From: Owenia fusiformis
Lineage: Eukaryota; Annelida; Polychaeta; Sabellida; Oweniidae
Assembly (NCBI GenBank): GCA_903813345.2
Contig: CAIIXF020000011.1
Coordinates: forward strand, 22,303,754-22,367,753
Direction of reading: 5' to 3'
DNA: 64,000 nt
How positions within the stretch are numbered: the stretch's first letter is position 1; each line of letters opens with the position of its first letter. Positions 44,901 through 57,120 of this stretch are shown here, piece by piece. Made by a program: the position numbers and the translations under genes. The notes below the pieces were generated by a model. That model saw only the letters and a program-made list of their open reading frames with translations. It was not told the DNA's origin and did no database searches.

Positions 44901-46895
44901 ATACTGGTAAAAGTTACGGGCGTAGTTCTGTTAACCAGCTAATTTTTTTTACTAAATAGTTTCGTAGCATTTACTGAACACGTTGACCGACTACGATTAT
45001 ACTGCTTCTCAGGGTGATAGTGGTGGACCATTGCTATGTGACCCAGATAGTAAGCATTTGAGTAATACTACTCGGTTGATGGGCATCATGAGTTATATTG
45101 ATCCTGTAAGTTGTGGACATGACCAAGATATAAGTACATATCACAATTACGTACCTTACTTTCTACCATGGATCGTTGGTAAGGTAAAAGGTAAGTTGAT
45201 CAAGGCTGCTGGCTCATCCTTCAAGATCGGGGACTTCACTGCTCTCATGCAGCTGATATAATGTAGCTGGTGTAATATAATGTAATGTTATGCAATGCAA
45301 TGCAATGTAATGTAATGCAAATTGGGCTATGGATGTGCTGGCTATAAAATAACTCATTTTAATTGGGAGCTTCACTATGTCAGTCATGACAATGAAGTTT
45401 ATACTGATTATCTAATAATTTATTAACATACATTTTGAATGATTTCTTTGCGATCCGGCATAGCATCTAAGCATTTTTCCCTCGAAATTTTCAAATGACT
45501 TTGCACAGTGTACCATCTTAGAATTTTGGAAAGATTATATATATATATTTTATATTAAAGATTTAGATAGTTTCATAGGAGATTACAGTTCGAGGTGTGT
45601 TCAAAATGTTTTGTTATTTGTAGAATATGACTCTTGGAATTACGGATCATGTGTGTGTAACAATGACAAAACAAAGGGAACGCAACAGAACCATAGGTCT
45701 TGCCATATACCACTTAATATTGATGATCCAAAAGATACTTACCGGGTCTGCGGAAAGAAAGAAACTGTTGATTGCTCAGGTGAAGTTGCACTCACCATTG
45801 ACATATACCTTTATGTTCTTCAAACATGTACTTTGAAATCACATTTTTAATCGTTTTATATTGATTTATAGACAAATGTAATGGTGGCCCTATTGTCACC
45901 AATACCTGCACACAGAAAGAATTTAATAACAATTCTTTGGAAGTGATAAAACGTCTAGACAATTTAAGAGTTGGATTGGATGATGTTGCAGCTAATATAA
46001 CCAGAATGGCCAGGATCCAATCTGACACGAGCGCTATTATTGGGGACATCGTATTTTCCATTAACGGTAACAACGACGGTTTTGTATTTCTTAATTCAAA
46101 TTACTACAATTATATACCGACTACATGTTAATAGTACAGCCATCCAATCAAATGTGGTCCTCTAATTTGGGATAACTGTCTCGACTATTGTGGGATTTGT
46201 AAGGGATCGTTCAAATCGTTCAAAATGCAACTCACTACTTGCTTCAGGATATGATCTTGGTAGTAAATGCTCTAGCAATGACGAATGTTGCGTGGATAAC
46301 TCCAGGTGCTTGGGAAACAGTTGCACATGTATGGTCGGGTTTATCGAGGTGGCATCTGAATGCAAAGCCAAAACGGGTGAGTTTTTATTCCAACTCTTTT
46401 CGGTCAGTGCAAAAACCCAAATTCAGTTAAGGATGTTAGTAATACTATCATGGGCGTTGAAAGCCCATGGTACTATCTAGTAATATAGAAATATAGAATC
46501 AAAGCTTTAAATTGGTTCATTTACTTAAAATATTGTATCAAGTTCAAGTCATGCGGAATGTGTCTGAATCGTTTCATTAGACCTACCCTACAAAGTGAAC
46601 TTTGTGAAAATAAGTTATGAACCAAACACAGGCAGATGACATTTCTATTTCCAGGATGATAGATATTCGTAATGATGATGTGAATGAAATGGGTGATGGT
46701 AAACATATATTCTGATTCTAGATTTATTTGTAAGAACATGATCAAAACCTGAACTAGCAGAAGCAATTCGACAATTAAGCATGACATAAGTTTACATTGT
46801 AAATATACACCATTGTTCATAATTATGGAGTATTTAGAAAACCATTGATTTAAAATATTTCAGTGTATCCTAAAATTTGGATTAAAGGGGTATAG
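38349..46895 (+). CDS. Gene B: paralog of gene A lacking the first protease domain
   Basis: Model: join <38349-38948, 39352-39507, 40025-40226, 40394-40893, 41065-41724, 41874-42050, 42147-42333, 42619-42932, 43550-43674, 45013-45190, 45624-45779, 45872-46066, 46248-46376, 46864-46895. All junctions are GT/AG and phases agree (about 1204 codons plus a missing first exon). Module order: N-terminal lysine-rich domain, CCP-like, LamG, LamG, TSP1, trypsin-like protease, TSP1-like, spacer, EB-like. The protease triad is intact. Exon 1 with the initiator Met was not found. In-frame Met codons at 38228 and 38254 upstream could alternatively start an unspliced first exon. The last small exon is the least certain. 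Confidence 0.82.
39352..39507 (+). CDS. Gene B CCP/sushi-like exon
   Basis: 52 codons, phase 1-1: IPIVAPANGLITFQDECNST, then CDCGFLLSG and FCQ at the end. Equivalent to gene A exon 3. Confidence 0.65.
40025..41724 (+). CDS. Gene B LamG-like domains 1 and 2 (exons 40025-40226, 40394-40893, 41065-41724)
   Basis: Domain 1 opens AIGYWPLNKKDEGINFAG and closes [15 protein letters not shown]. Domain 2 opens LIGKWPLND, contains FHIWIDKDSN and WYHVAFTYIG, and ends RGRITCIALYSDSLTEAEI. Intron positions and phases equal those of gene A. A further intron (40894-41064) separates the two domains. Confidence 0.82.
41874..42050 (+). CDS. Gene B thrombospondin type-1 repeat
   Basis: DWPNWSDWGHFSDCHASECR, then RSRMC and CELC at the end; 59 codons, phase 1-1. 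It follows LamG 2 after only 149 bp. In gene A four protease exons lie between these two modules. Confidence 0.85.
42147..45190 (+). CDS. Gene B trypsin-like serine protease domain (4 exons)
   Basis: Exons 42147-42333, 42619-42932, 43550-43674 and 45013-45190 (804 nt). Activation junction GEK|IAGG has a basic P1. Triad: His in LSAAHC, Asp in DHDVALINL, Ser in GDSGGP. Residue 189 is Thr (STACKGDSGGP) and the 214-216 block is MSYID, as in gene A protease 2, so these two are orthologous domains with a shared non-trypsin pocket. Exon phases are 1-2, 2-1, 1-0, 0-1. Confidence 0.85.
44581..44745. repeat. 165 bp near-perfect palindrome in gene B
   Basis: ATATAGACC and GGTCTATAT mark the ends. AATATCGTCGAATACACCC and its complement, and GGGCTAGGCACAAG against its near-complement CGTTTGTGCCTAGCCC, fill the arms. 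It lies in the intron before the catalytic serine exon. A half copy occurs at about 9095-9180. Confidence 0.88.
45277..45320 (+). repeat. (AATGT/AATGC)n microsatellite
   Basis: About eight pentamers of the type AATGT/AATGC, immediately after a gene B protease exon. Confidence 0.8.
45624..46895 (+). CDS. Gene B C-terminal exons: TSP1-like, spacer, EB-like and short tail
   Basis: 45624-45779 (WNYGSCVCNND ... VDCS), 45872-46066 (helical spacer with CNGGPIVTNTC), 46248-46376 (YDLGSKCSSNDECCVDNSRC, then CTCMVGF). The EB-like exon ends at a strong donor (GGTGAGT) where gene A has a stop, so I add 46864-46895 (VYPKIWIKGV and TAG). If that donor is not used, the frame reads on to a stop at 46478-46480. 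Confidence 0.72.
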
Positions 46896-47057
46896 CATTC
46901 CAGGCATTCGTTAAGGACAGTAACCTCATCGATGATAAATGAAAAGTTCCAGAAAATTATAAATTTAAAAAAATTATTCCATATCTGATCAACTGTGTAT
47001 TTACTCTATAAACCTGAATCGAAATCATTATGTTAGCGTAATATGGATGGAAACAAT

Positions 47058-47063
47058 AATAAA
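47058..47063 (+). other. Candidate polyadenylation signal of gene B
   Basis: AATAAA about 165 bp after the proposed stop and not far from the final exon, well placed for gene B. Confidence 0.6.
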
Positions 47064-48588
47064 GATATTGAACAATGCATTTGGAATTTTGTTGTTTCTA
47101 TATTGTTTTTTTTGTATCTAAAGTACATCGACAGCCCCCCCCCCCCTCTGTCCCCAATGCTTATCATACCGACGTCTTAACACATATTTTGGAATCGTGC
47201 TTACATTTTATAACTGACTAATTTTGACATACCCTTTCTGAATGAGTAGCATCGGTATTTGACTTCACAGTTGACCTTTGATCTCATAAATAAAAAATGA
47301 ATTACTTCAATACATAACAAATTATTTTCACAATTAAAAGTTATACTGTATGCATGTTAAAACTCAATAATGTTTGGACAAACTCACTCATAGAGTATAT
47401 TGTACATATTATATCATTCTATTTCGATAATTTGTCAGCCGAAAGTTCACATTTGATAGCGTGTTTAAACCTGGTTTTGTTTAAATCTTAATTATGAACT
47501 GATTTGAAATTTATGACCTACACATAAGCAATCTACTTTATAATGTGGTCCGAAAAACTTCCCGACGCCAAAGGGTCTAGTGCACTCTCCATTATGATTT
47601 CCCCATGAACAAAATGAATCATTTTTAGGTGCAACATAAAGAATACAATGTCACAAAATATTTTGGAAAATATTTAAGCACTTGAACCCACATGGGCTGA
47701 GGTTGAGGTCATTAAGTTCAGCAAGGGTGTATTGATTGACTTGACATTGGATGTGCTCCATTTACTTGCAATCGATTCAGGTCATACTTCAAATGAAAAG
47801 ATTATCATTATTTCATCATTTTTTTCCCTGAAAAATGGCTATAGAAAAATGCTTCAAAGGCAATTTTTACACTTATGAAATGCCACACAACTTTGTAAAT
47901 CAAAAGATTATACTGTTATGTTTCATTTATTAATAACATATTTGGATAAGATGTAAGGATGTGTAGGATGCAAATGGATTTTGACAGACACGAAAATACT
48001 TCCTGGTTTGAAATCTATGCCTCTACACTTCTTGATTAAATTATGACCCCAATAAGTGGCCCATACATCAAAACAGTGCTCAATATAGGTCAACGAGATA
48101 CTAGTGTACATATAAATGTAATAATAAAAGCAGTATACTCCTTTTGAAAAATCAGATGGACAATTGTTTTTCAAAGGGAGATCATAATGGAGAGCGCACT
48201 ACTTCCTTTATTAAGGGTAGTGTAATTTAGGTACTAGGTATGTTAGTTTTGTCAAAATTAATTGATGTGCTAAACTCAAATTCTTAAGTTTAAAAATGAA
48301 ATATATACAGTGTGTCAAATAAGTCCCCCCCTCTCTACGTCCAAAACCAAAATATATGGTTGAACCAATGGAAACATCGTCCAAAGTTATGTTGACTTGC
48401 ATATATCTGACACCCGTCAATCAATGTCAATGTGTATGGTTTTCTTTGAAAATGTTCTAGGTCGGGGAGATTCCCCATAGACCCCATGTTGTAAAACCAC
48501 AAAAAATGAAATATCTTTTCTTGTGTTGGGCAGATAATATTTTCTTTACTGGACATATTTTAATTTGTATAATTATCAGATACATAAG
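47064..48588. other. Intergenic, no gene seen
   Basis: AT-rich spacer with a C homopolymer near 47137. No frame with a recognisable family on either strand. Confidence 0.5.
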
Positions 48589-49820
48589 CACGGTGTCCAA
48601 CCCAAACGCTCTTACATGCACGACGGAGCGTTTCATCACTGAAACTAAACAAAGAAACGCTCCGGAGTAGGACAACTGGTGGGCGGGAATGATGAGCCGT
48701 CTGACGATTTCCCCAATAATGGGAATAAGAGGTATGAGTTACTTATTTCGAGTATACCATTCGATGGGTGTGACATTTATGTTGTACTTGTCTGGCGGTT
48801 CGTCATTCTACCGGTCAAAACCCCCTTTGTCGAGACATGTGATTAGTTGAGCCTAGATTAGAGCACCAATGTATATTTTGTTCAAATTTCAATGCTTCAA
48901 CGCACTAAACATTATCGTAATAGTGATTTGATGACCGAAAATCCATTCTTAGAAATGATGACATTCTCATATTCAAGAAACGCTCCGATCTGGTTAACAC
49001 AGTGAACTGGAAACGCTCCGGTAGTCTAGATCAGTTTAGGAAATATATAGCTTGACTTTCCTTTTCAGGAAGAGAAAGAAAAGATCTATTATACCCCTTG
49101 GCATCAAAAGAAGAAAGATTAATTCACATATAAACTTTTCGTTTTTTTCAATAGATTTATGTTTAAGCACACATGTAGACATGTAGACATCATCTAATGT
49201 AGGCTTAAGTCAGCTAGTTGCAAGTTCAGCACCACCAGGTTCGGACGTTTCAATTTGCCTAACAAGTACAACACGTTTTTGAGAGATAGATTCGATTCCG
49301 AACACTTCTCTAATAATCTGAAAATTATATCAAAACAAATTGGTAAGAGCGTTTCTAAAATTGTGTCCTAAATCGACGGAGCGTTTCGAGGAAAACGAGA
49401 TTTCCCGAGAACAAGTAATGGATTTGGACTGGGATTTTAGGAAATGAGAATATACGAGTTTGTGATCTACTACTTTGACAGAAAGATTGACGTTTTCATG
49501 TAAATACTAGTTTAAATGATCGTAATTTGTGGTCAATTCGTCAACTTCAGATTCGTTCGATCTACACTACGGAGCTTTGATCAAGCAAATAAAAGTTTAC
49601 CACCAGAAGTTGAATAAATAAGATCTTTGCTCACGGTATTGTACATCGAGTGGTACATAATATGTCACCATAACGTATGATATGTAAGAGAAACGAGTGA
49701 AACAATACTTACGGTCATAGTGGAATCTTCATTAGCCGCCATTTTATTTTGCTCCGGAGCGTTTCCGCGTAAATGAAACGCTCCGTCGTGCATGTAAGAG
49801 CGTTTGGGTTGGACACCGTG
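48589..49820. mobile_element. 1.23 kb transposon with perfect 48 bp terminal inverted repeats
   Basis: The ends CACGGTGTCCAACCCAAACG and its complement are identical for 48 bp on both sides. The decamer GGAGCGTTTC, in either orientation, recurs about seven times (48623, 48655, 48980, 49010, 49378, 49757, 49776). No transposase frame and no clear target duplication. A non-autonomous cut-and-paste element. Confidence 0.88.
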
Positions 49821-52659
49821 ATTAGGGTAATATGAGAAGTGAACCACTAAAACTGATGAATATTCTAGTGTAAGGGAATTTTGTAATACCCTGCCATGTT
49901 ATTTCCCCCGAATCAGCCACCTGGTAGCGAAACTGGTCACTACCTACTCGCATCTGAGTAATTGACCTAAGGATATGACAATTTGGTATATGTAGCAGGA
50001 TTTTAAAAATCCGGCGTCATAAAAGGAACACATGTGTATATGGTAACCCAATTTAGTCCATGGTATGACTTCCGAATATGAAGGATCCGTAGCACACAGT
50101 GCAGCAACATTTGAAACAATATTTATGGAGGTGCATATGTCTCGATTATTTTAAAATACCATTTACTGAAAAAACTTCCGGCTTTCAGGTCGAAAAATGT
50201 ATTTCATCACAAGGGGTCAAAAAACGTAAATATTTTGATTCGAACTTTTATATGTTTTATAAGACACAGACCGTTTTTCTAGCATACGAACAAAGATAAG
50301 ATTATGATAATGTGCAAATATACTATATTTTTTACTGTAGATGTCCGTGTTTAAAGAGTGTAATTACGCAAGTGTGTTTTACAGGTTTTGTTTGATTTTT
50401 CAAATATGAGCCAAGCAGATTCAACAAAATTGTGTGAAATATTTAGGTAATTTATACTTGGGAATATATTAGTTATCTTACTATTTAAAACATTTTATTA
50501 CCAGAATTTTTACACATAATCGGAAGGGGTCAAACAACAAATTATTGTTCATGTTTTATAAAACGTAATACAATAACAAATAGGTAAGATTTATATCTAA
50601 TTAAATGTTACAGAGGTATTGGAATGTCCATATATAGTTAGGCTGAATCACTTGAAAAACCCTCCCAATAATTCTTTTTATGATAGAAGCACCAAAATTG
50701 GTACAAGTGTAGCTGATTGTAATTGAAAAAAATGGCTCGAGGCAGCAAGTGATCCGGAGCCTCGTTTTGGAAAAAATTCAAAATGGCCGCCAGTCTGTTT
50801 GTGATTTTGCCGATTTCTATTAAAATCTCAAAATCCTCTAACATATTAATGAAAACTGCATAGAAACCTCAAGAAGTGGCTTTGAAATGAATCCTTTTTG
50901 ATTAACTGACATTTAACTTGAGTTTCAAATGTAAAACGGCGTAAAACAAGGTTCAGTATTATGACCTGTACTATTAAGTTCATAAATAACATATATTGTT
51001 ATTCATCAAAAATTGTTAACCAAAGACTGAGTACTTACATAATATTGGATAATAAGATATCTTACTTCTATTGAACAACTTGTATAAGAGAATATATTCA
51101 GCCACATATCCAAAATAAGGGGGTTATTGTTACAGTACCAGTTAGATGGTGCTACAATGCGAAAATTTCAATGATGGGGCAATTTATGTTTGATCAATTG
51201 TCACAATTTATGTTTGATAAATTGTCTATGTTTTACATTTTTGATCACCATCTTTCTCAAATCTCAAATATTTTGTCCTTTATTGTTACTCTCACTAATC
51301 AGTGCAAAGCCCACTGTACTTACAAAGGTCTGTGCATTTTGCCCAGCCAGCTTTTTTACATGAACAATACTAAGGACGACACCCCTTGCTGCATTGACAC
51401 TTTATGAGTTCTCTGCATGCTATTGACGTTTGCTGAAGAGTAGACCAAAAAGTGGAATCACGTGATCACCATCATCCTCCTCCGAGCCAAACTTAAAATA
51501 ATCCTGGACACCACTTGGGCGAGGATCCAGTATTTGGCCTCAAACAATCCCTCCTGTGAAGGCCGATCTCCTAATATGCTGCTCCAAAGTTGCCTTAGTC
51601 GGAGGTATCTTGTCAATCTGTCTTCCCTTCTTGGTGAAAAGATATTTTCTGGTTGAGTTACTGCTGGCTATCATCAAGTTTTATTATGGTTGTTTCTTTT
51701 TTGACCTTACCGCTGGATATCATCAAATTTTAGAAAGATAATGACAACGATTTTTTTCAAATATTCATGAATTCGACCAAGTCTTATTGGTTGTTTTATA
51801 AGCAACTGAGCTATATCTAACTACGAGAAATAGAATTTTAGCTGTAGTCCCAATTAGTCAAGGAAGAGCAATAGGCCCTCCTTTATCGATCATGTTCACC
51901 GCAAAATAAAAGTCCATATCTTAAAACGTATTGAGACATATTTTGTGAAAAACTAGCATAATTTAAGCATTTGTCATTCTAATACAAAAGTGATTCATTT
52001 GTAGCATTTATTGTATCAATACCTGAGAAACCATACAAAAGGCCGATACACTGATTACATAATTTTTTGGTATTGATAAGAAAAATAACCTCAAACTTAT
52101 AGCTTAGAAAACTAAATCATATATGTAAAATCATTTTGTATTATTTTCTGTTGCGCTGTGTACTCCAAATTGTGAAAAATTGGGATTTAATTTTTTGGTA
52201 ATTTTTTGACCTCTGTTAATGGAAGGCATAATTCAGCCTAAAAGCCGGAAGTATATGGAACGGTAATAATAAAAATTATTAGCGAACATATGTAGCTATG
52301 TTAATATTAGGCCAAATATCGCTGCGCTATTAGACGTCTTAGAGATTTCATACCATGGACTAATTTGTGAATATGGTTGGATGTGTAGCAAAGAGGGGTT
52401 ATGAAAAGTGGTAAAAACTTTATTGTAAGAATTGAATTGTGAAAAAGATTAACTTTTTTTGACATAATTTTACAGTTGTAAAGGGGTACACTATTATTAA
52501 AGACATCGTGAAAATATAGGTAACCGTTCTTCCAAATACTCGAGATTTAGTGAGTTAATTTAACTTTGTATGATCTTTCAAACGGCATATCAAACTAAGT
52601 ACCATCTTTCAACTGTTTTGCTGTAGAGGGTGGGGGACATATTTGACATCTTATTTATA
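49821..52659. other. Intergenic, only weak retroelement hints
   Basis: No solid gene. Near 51700-51740 a frame reads FFDLTAGYHQILER, like the D-L-x-x-G-Y-H-Q block of Gypsy-type RT. It is too short to call. Confidence 0.4.
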
Positions 52660-52924
52660 CAGGATGGGCCAAAAAACGTCTCTATCTTTTATTTCGAAAT
52701 TTTTTTGAAAATGCATAAATATTCGCAGAAATCTAGATTTCCCTGGAGACCCCTAGTGTCTGTTTATGTGTATTATTCGAAAACCCCTAGAGGTTCATTA
52801 ACCCCATTTTAGGAACAATTGTAAAATTGATTCTTGCATATCCTGCAACATTTTCATTAAAATCCTTGCAATTCAAAAAAGGTATATCTAAATATTTGAA
52901 TATGGACGTTTTTGGCCCACCGTG
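52660..52924. mobile_element. 265 bp mariner-like MITE
   Basis: Inverted ends CAGGATGGGCCAAAAAACG and CGTTTTTGGCCCACCGTG, flanked by TA on both sides. No coding content. Confidence 0.78.
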
Positions 52925-53134
52925 TATATTATATAAAACAGAATGCATGAAGTCTATAAGTAAAATCAAAATTCTCATTTTCGACAATGACAATTTAACG
53001 TGCAGGATGGCAAACCATTTACAGTAGACTTACACTATGTACACTTTATAACTAGATTCTTAGCCTCTCTGTATTCTTTCTTCACGCATTGGAATTAAAT
53101 TACACATTTCGTATTTCATGACAGAAATATGTGT

Positions 53135-53140
53135 TTTATT
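53135..53140 (-). other. Polyadenylation signal for the 53171-54118 gene
   Basis: AATAAA on the minus strand, 31-36 nt past the stop codon. Confidence 0.6.
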
Positions 53141-53170
53141 ACACAACAATTTTATATTACACGGTATCCA

Positions 53171-54118
53171 TCATGTGATGACATTATCATCTGTAGCATC
53201 ATGCTTTTCTCCTTTTGTCAAGTTTGTGTTATTCGGGAGGACAATAGTTCCCTCTTGTACAACTGTGTCAGCTTGAGTTGCCTCAACCACGTCTTGTTTT
53301 ACTCCATCCGTTGTCTTTTGCAATGTTTTATCACCAAGTGTTATTTTCTGTGATGTTATATAGGTGTCGACACGAGACCCTTTCTGTCGGGATGACCGTG
53401 TTGGTCTTTGTTTGGCAATAGAGGGCAGCACCAGTGGTGCTAACTGGTCCGCTTTTGGTTGTGTATAATGATCCAGTTGAATAGGACCGTTGATTCTTTG
53501 AGATGATATGAGTTGTTTTCGTCCATATACATCCACTGGTCTAACTCCCTTAGAGAATTTGATACGTGATGATTGTGGGATAAATGAATAGCTGCGGAGA
53601 TTCGATCTCCTTGATGGGAGCGAGTTTTCCGGTTCTGGTTTTGTTTTTGGGGCTTTATAAACAGTCCGCGTTGGGAAAAACGTTTTACTTTTCTCGAAAT
53701 TAGGTCTTGGAGTGGCGTTTGGCGATTCAGCTTTTTCACTCTCAGAGTCTGAATCTAGTCTGTGTTTCTGGATTGTGTGAGTAGTACTGTAGAATGCTGT
53801 GTTTTTCTCAATCCGGGGCACCGAATGAGGTTCATATCGACGAGTAATGGATCCGGACAGATCTTTTATTTCTTGTTCTCGACACCGTTGTGCCATACTT
53901 GTAAGCATTTTTTGTTGCGCTCCCAATCGCCTTTTTGTGAAACTCTCAGATAACTCCATAATTGCGTGCTTCTCTGGTGTTGGTAGACGCTCTGTTATCA
54001 TACCACGTTGGTTGTAATGGGTTGCATTATGTACAAGTTCGAAATCGTCTGGTGGATTCTCTGGATCGTACACCCGAGGCTTCGGGATATCATCCACGGG
54101 TATTGTTATTGTAAACAT
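53171..54118 (-). CDS. Intronless gene for a 315-residue basic, Ser/Pro-rich protein of unknown family
   Basis: One uninterrupted frame from ATG (CACAATGTTT context) to stop, followed by AATAAA 31-36 nt downstream on the same strand (53135-53140). There is no signal peptide or membrane segment, so it is probably intracellular. The N-terminal ~100 residues look conserved-type (PRVYDPENPPDDFELVHNAT; AQQKMLTSMAQRCREQEIKD). A central acidic-serine patch (DSDSESEKAESP) and basic Ser/Arg/Pro stretches follow, typical of low-complexity cytoskeletal or ciliary proteins. I do not recognise the family. It could be a retrocopy, but the frame is intact. Confidence 0.75.
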   Translation of the reverse strand: MFTITIPVDDIPKPRVYDPENPPDDFELVHNATHYNQRGMITERLPTPEKHAIMELSESFTKRRLGAQQKMLTSMAQRCREQEIKDLSGSITRRYEPHSVPRIEKNTAFYSTTHTIQKHRLDSDSESEKAESPNATPRPNFEKSKTFFPTRTVYKAPKTKPEPENSLPSRRSNLRSYSFIPQSSRIKFSKGVRPVDVYGRKQLISSQRINGPIQLDHYTQPKADQLAPLVLPSIAKQRPTRSSRQKGSRVDTYITSQKITLGDKTLQKTTDGVKQDVVEATQADTVVQEGTIVLPNNTNLTKGEKHDATDDNVIT

Positions 54119-55168
54119 TGTGATGTGAAAAAATGATTCTTAGTGAAGTTGTTTCCTCTTAATCATGTTGGTATTCTTAAATCCGTAGCATTTCAGGAAC
54201 TTCCAGGTTATTGACAAGAAGAGTATTCTGTTGTGTTTGCAGAGACATCTTGATTGTTATATTCCAATGACTAATATATCAAACTAATGTATACATTTTT
54301 TGTTCTTGTCCGCAGACACATTGTAGTGTCTACATTATAAGTTCAGACTACAGGCTAGTTGCTAAGAAATCTCGGATTAAAGAAACTCCATATAATCGAT
54401 GCCTTTCCAGATGAAGCCATTGTGCATTTATTACATGTTAAGTACTGATCCTATTTTATGATGAATGAATACATTTTAATACAATTTATTCTAATAGTTG
54501 ATCTAAGATCTTAACCGAGAGTTGAAAGCGGGCCATTTATTATGAAATAGGCATTGATTGGGAAAAATCTAATATTTTGTGTTTACGAACAAGAAAATAA
54601 ACGGAACAACCATAAACATTTTATTTAAGGATTTAAGCCCTGGACTCACGTGCATTGTTTGCTGAATCATACCATGAAGGTGTTGTTTCCAAACCTTTGC
54701 ATGACCGCGCAGCGGGAATGCAAAGTTTAGGAAACAACGCCTGAGTGGAATGAAGCAGTTACAATGCATTGAGTCTTGGGCTTAAATTCTTTTCACACTA
54801 TGCAAATGTTTCTACAAAATCATCCAAAAGGAACGAAATCACTAAAAGAACACATTTTCAATGAATTTTTTTGCAAGGGTCAAGTTGCCAAGTCATCAAA
54901 TCCAATGTGAAAAGTCCATTCATCACCATGACAACTCATCATGAGAAATCATGGCCTTCTACTAGCTTCACACTAGTATATTTCTGGTTGAAGACAAAAA
55001 GATGTGATGAGTATCAGAATGATGACAACTGTTAAACTAGTGACCCTGCATGTGTTCTTGATATTTCACACACTGTTCTATATGTGACATACTGTGGAAT
55101 CGGACACACCTTGCCTAGCTATGCGTGAATGCAAATTGTAGAGATATTTTGCAACTTATAGCATATCT

Positions 55169-55365
55169 ATTATTCCCGTATATCGTACAACTTAAGTGTT
55201 TGATTACGTCATCATTTATTGCGCAGCTCTATTACGTCGCAAGTGTGATATTCTTTTAAATCGTAGTATATACGTAAGAATATCACACTTAAGGACGTAT
55301 AAAGCTGCGCAATAAATGATGACGTAATCAAACGTTTCTTAAGTTATACATTATACGGGAATAAT
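55169..55365. mobile_element. ~200 bp foldback MITE
   Basis: ATTATTCCCGTATA ... TGATTACGTCATCATTTATT in the left arm, mirrored by AATAAATGATGACGTAATCA ... ACGGGAATAAT in the right arm. Confidence 0.85.
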
Positions 55366-55704
55366 AAACATACTGTAAGTGCGGGGGAGGTAAGTGAGTT
55401 ACGAAATGACTCCCAGAAATGACTACAGGTCTTTTCTTTGGATCCAATTGCAATTTTCCTTTTCTTAATACTCAATAGTGCTAGTAAATACTAAAATTGG
55501 GAGAAGATCTTATATATTTTGGAATGGATAAATGAGCTAAAATTTGTATTCTATTAATAAATATAAGGAGAACGAAATATGACTTGTTGTGTGAATTAAA
55601 AATGTACATTCTTTGGCATAGAGTCATTTCAATGTATTACTCTCTCATGTATTGATCTCTTCGATGTATGTACTTTTACGTGGCATTTAAACAATTAATT
55701 GATA

Positions 55705-55785
55705 AGTCAAGGACGTCTATCTCAATGACAAGGGCATCTCGATCTCAAGGTCGAGATGCCCTTGTCATTAAGATAAACATCCTTG
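55705..55785. repeat. Perfect hairpin
   Basis: AATGACAAGGGCATCTCGA and TCGAGATGCCCTTGTCATT are exact reverse complements, separated by a few bases. Confidence 0.85.
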
Positions 55786-55946
55786 GTACGTGCTATTAAG
55801 TCACAACACCCTTGTTTTTTTAAAGATTGACTTTCGAAAAAAAGTTATTGATCTTCAAATATTTGAATTTCCCTTCATTCTCGCGGCAAAAGTTAAGTTT
55901 TTGATCATCGATACTAACACATTTAACTAAACTTTGTTACCCAAAG

Positions 55947-56500
55947 GCAAGCAGTTGAAAAGTAAGAGTTACTTTATGAATGGGGTCCCCAGGTGCCTTC
56001 TAGATGGTAGAAAACATCATGAATGTAACGTCAGCTGAATTTTGTCAACAAAAGAGCGCGCGTGAACACAATATCAAAGATGTGTAAAATGAAGTGTCAA
56101 ATTGAAAACAACCGAAATTCACTTACTAGATCACCATTTCTAGAAACGTTCGGTAATATTTGAAATAATTTTCATATAAAACATGGTTTGTTGACACGCC
56201 ACGTGCATCATTTCCAGGAAATCTCTAGATCGTGGGTGTAAATGAATCAAGGGTATAGAGAGGGTAAGAAGAGCTCTATGCATCGAACGAACTGTTTTTT
56301 GAAACCATGCGTGGACTACTTTGAACGAAATAATGCTCAGATATAAAGAAAAATGGTAAAGTTGAAAAGCTATCAGACAGGTTAACATTATTAAATTTGT
56401 GGTGTTACATTAATTCATGAGTGTTTTCTACCATCTAGAAGGCACGTGAGGGTCCCATTCATAAAGTACTACTTATTTTTTTTCTAATTGTACTGCTTGC
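55947..56500. mobile_element. ~550 bp foldback element
   Basis: The arms share GCCTTCTAGATGGTAGAAAA and ACTTTATGAATGGG with their inverted copies near 56430-56480. The ends are GCAAGCAGT and ACTGCTTGC. Confidence 0.82.
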
Positions 56501-57120
56501 TCATGAGTCGATATGACCCGGTTCAATCACAACGTGGGTCAAACTTGGAAAATATGGGTCAAATTGTAAATAATAATTATGATAATTAAGCTCATTTTGG
56601 ATAAATCTAGAGTACAAAAATAAATGTGCTGCAATTTTTAACGAATAATATTTTTCTCTTGTGGGGAGCTTTGATCCGTATGATATAATATATATTTAAG
56701 CTTTCATGTTTCTATAACTTCTCCGAAAATGTCTAATCTTTTAAACCACGGGCTTTCAACTTTCAACTCTAATTGAAAGCCCATGTTTAAACCAATGAAA
56801 GAGAGTGACATATAATTTGATCGGTTAGATATAGGTCAAAACTTGTTTCATTTGTGTTGTGCGAATTCCCGGGAAATGGGGTTGGTCTATCTGGGGATCA
56901 AAGTGCGTCAATGAAACGCAATAAGCTGTCTATTCTGCGTCAGACTTGATCAAATATGCATAAAAACTGTAAAACGACATTTACGCCAGCTCTGTGTGAT
57001 TTCATGTAGATTTTATAAGGTTTTAGAAAAATTTGATATCATCAGGTTACGCCGTGGTGTTGTAATTTGGGGTGTAAAATTATTTTCAAATCTTTTTCAA
57101 ATTAAAATAATTGATATTGA

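Noticed and set aside
51459-51740. Hints of Gypsy RT (DLTAGYHQ) near 51700
   Set aside because: Only one short motif, with stops around it. Not enough to call an LTR element.
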